DNA of 40,391 nt from assembly GCA_035315685.1 (NCBI GenBank), contig DATFXR010000083.1, forward strand, positions 1 to 40,391, given 5' to 3'. Positions 39,064 to 40,391 of the stretch are shown piece by piece. The stretch is from QHWK01 sp035315685 (GTDB lineage Bacteria; Acidobacteriota; Vicinamibacteria; Vicinamibacterales; CAVVIG01). The position numbers and the translations under genes were made by a program. The notes below the pieces were generated by a model, which was not told the origin of the DNA, searched no databases, and worked only from the letters and a program-made list of their open reading frames with translations. Position 1 is the first letter of the stretch. Every line of letters starts with the position of its first letter.

Positions 39064-40306
39064 TGGCGATCCGTTTGTCCGCGCCAGCCGGCAGGCGGGC
39101 GGCGCCGCTGTCCGCGAGGGTCATCGATTCGCTGGTCGGCTCCGCTGCCGGCCGCGACACGAAGTCGAGCCAGGCGCCGTAGCCGCCGAGCAGATACAGG
39201 CCGCACTGCGCTGCGAGCGCGACCGCGTAAACGAAGTGTTCCGCGGCGAGCGTGACGCTGGCGGCGAAGAGTGCCAGGAAACAGTAGGGCACGATGAGGC
39301 GGCCGACCTTGTGCGACATGTACTGCAACCACACCGGGTTGACGAAGGGCACCAGCAGCCGCGGCTCGATCCCGAGAATCTGCACGTTGCCGGCCAGCGT
39401 CCGCACTTTGCGTCGCCGCTCGGTGTCGGCGTCGATCGCGGCCTGGTCGAAGGCGATCGCCCGATCGGTGACCACGACGCGATAGCCCGCGAGGACCGCG
39501 CGCATCGGCGTCAGGACGTCGTCGAGAATCGCGTCGTCGGGCAGAGGCTGGTAGAGCGTACGGCGGAGCGCGTAGATGGCGCCCGTCGCGCCAAGCGTCG
39601 AACCGATCGCGCTCTCGAGCCGGCGGAGGCGCTTCTCGTACCGCCAGTACAGGCTGACGCCGTCGCCGATCGTCGACGTGATCTGTCCGCGACGATCGGC
39701 GCTGATCCGACGGTCGCCGCCGTGGTCCGTCGCCTCGCGCCGGGTGCCCTCCGTGCGCCGCCGCTCACCGCCGCTCCGGCGGCCGGCGATGTCCGACGCT
39801 TCACAGTCGAGCACGAGTTCGCCGGTGACACCGCCGATCGACGCATCGGCAAATGGTGCCACCAGCGCCTGAAGCGCCTCCGGCGCGAACATCTGACGTG
39901 CGTCCGCGAACACGAGGATGTCGCCGCTGGCATGGGCGACGGCGAGGTTGAGCGCGGCCGCCTTGCCACCTGCCGGCGTCGCGATCGCCCGCACGGCGGG
40001 GAACTGCGCGAGAACCGCCGCGGTGTCGTCGCTCGAGCCGTCGGACACGACGATGATTTCGCGACGATCTGCCGGATACGCGAGCGCGAGCAGATTCTCG
40101 ATCCGCGCCGGCAGCCGCGCCGCCTCGTTACGAGCGGCGATGACGATGGAAATCGTCGGCGGCGCGGACCGCCGCATCTCCGACGCGCAGGCGGCCTCGG
40201 GCGCGCTACGCCGCGACCGCACGCGGGCCCAGATCGTCAGCAGCAGCGGGTAGCCCGCATAGACGTAAACGATCGTGAGCGTCGAGACCCAGAAGATCAG
40301 CCGCAT
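39056..40306 (-). CDS. Membrane glycosyltransferase family 2 (cellulose-synthase-like)
   Basis: About 416 residues. One N-terminal membrane helix (LIFWVSTLTIVYVYAGYPLL), GT-A domain (ISIVIAARNEAARL, EIIVVSDGSSDDT, VFADARQMF with DAR at the DxD position). YWRYEKRLRRLES, then GATGAIYALRR and ERRRKVRTLAGNVQ follow (acceptor/QxxRW-like region), then C-terminal helices (YCFLALFAASVTLAAEHF). Between residues ~185 and 220 there is an Arg/Asp-rich, low-complexity insert (GGERRRTEGTRR, GDRRISADRRGQ). The predicted end lacks the last helix expected for the family, which appears in the overlapping small ORF. ATG 40306 has AGGA eight bases upstream; ATG 40315 is the other candidate. Confidence 0.87.
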   Translation of the reverse strand: MRLIFWVSTLTIVYVYAGYPLLLTIWARVRSRRSAPEAACASEMRRSAPPTISIVIAARNEAARLPARIENLLALAYPADRREIIVVSDGSSDDTAAVLAQFPAVRAIATPAGGKAAALNLAVAHASGDILVFADARQMFAPEALQALVAPFADASIGGVTGELVLDCEASDIAGRRSGGERRRTEGTRREATDHGGDRRISADRRGQITSTIGDGVSLYWRYEKRLRRLESAIGSTLGATGAIYALRRTLYQPLPDDAILDDVLTPMRAVLAGYRVVVTDRAIAFDQAAIDADTERRRKVRTLAGNVQILGIEPRLLVPFVNPVWLQYMSHKVGRLIVPYCFLALFAASVTLAAEHFVYAVALAAQCGLYLLGGYGAWLDFVSRPAAEPTSESMTLADSGAARLPAGADKRIANA

Positions 40307-40328
40307 GCCCGTCATCCTGCATGCCGTC

Positions 40329-40391
40329 CTAGGCGACGTGCCTCGAGATGTCCATCGGCTGCCAGGTCTCGGCGTAGGCCGGTGGCGGCGC
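40329..40391 (-). CDS. C-terminal end of a gene running off the window
   Basis: The last 20 codons before a TAG at 40329-40331 read APPPAYAETWQPMDISRHVA. Too short to name. It ends 22 bases before the GT2 start, on the same strand, so it probably heads the same operon. Confidence 0.45.
   Translation of the reverse strand, partial: APPPAYAETWQPMDISRHVA

Noticed and set aside
1..40391. Insertion sequences, integrases, att sites, tRNA or rRNA genes
   Set aside because: None recognised. No transposase-like frames and no tRNA-like cloverleaf were noticed by eye, although a systematic scan was not possible.

Overview
The window is about 40 kb of GC-rich bacterial chromosome. GC richness, the secreted CBM6 proteins, the Arg-rich GT2 insert and the mix of export genes suggest an Acidobacteriota-type organism (Vicinamibacteria-like). 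That placement is inference, as the window holds no rRNA, tRNA or marker gene. It is an exopolysaccharide (EPS) or surface-polysaccharide locus. It carries about ten glycosyltransferases or related transferases, a Wzx-type flippase, a Wzy/O-antigen-ligase-type polymerase, an asparagine-synthase-like amidotransferase, a heparinase II/III-type lyase, a deacetylase-like protein, a YdcF/DUF218 protein, and an unusually rich set of secreted carbohydrate-binding proteins.

Layout. 1-7466 (minus): operon-like run of GT2, deacetylase-like protein, GT4, heparinase II/III and AsnB-like protein (cut by the window edge), with very tight junctions over the last four genes. 7829-18339: three large paralogous secreted proteins (minus), each ending in the same ~440-residue module of unknown function, with an EAL-domain gene (plus) between the second and third. 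18911-22375 (minus): a GT2 fused to a membrane/C-terminal module, an HTTM membrane protein, and a YdcF-like protein. 22471-31499 (minus): CBM6 beta-helix protein, a decayed metallophosphatase/CBM6 chimera, a DNRLRE plus endonuclease/exonuclease/phosphatase protein, two glycosyltransferases and a phospholipase-D/Fn3/CBM6 protein. 31746-35803 (plus): overlapping GT2, TagB/TagF-like and GT2 genes, then a small Ig-like protein. 35838-40391 (minus): flippase, polymerase, a tiny membrane ORF that looks like the detached tail of the preceding GT2, the GT2 itself, and the last 20 codons of another gene.

Main observation: the three secreted paralogs share one promoter layout. Each has a -24/-12 (sigma-54) element, a GGTTCG...CGAACC hairpin exactly 14 bp downstream of the -12 element at the predicted 5' end of the mRNA, a GATTTC/GAAATC dyad centred 46-48 bp upstream, and two YGATTAC-like sites 71-75 bp apart further upstream. 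This looks like an RpoN plus enhancer-binding-protein regulon for EPS-associated secreted proteins, with a c-di-GMP phosphodiesterase gene embedded in it. A second theme is that several phosphoester-cleaving enzyme families (PLD, EEP, and a decayed metallophosphatase) carry or adjoin carbohydrate-binding modules, close to a glycerophosphotransferase-like gene. This raises the possibility that the polymer contains phosphodiesters.
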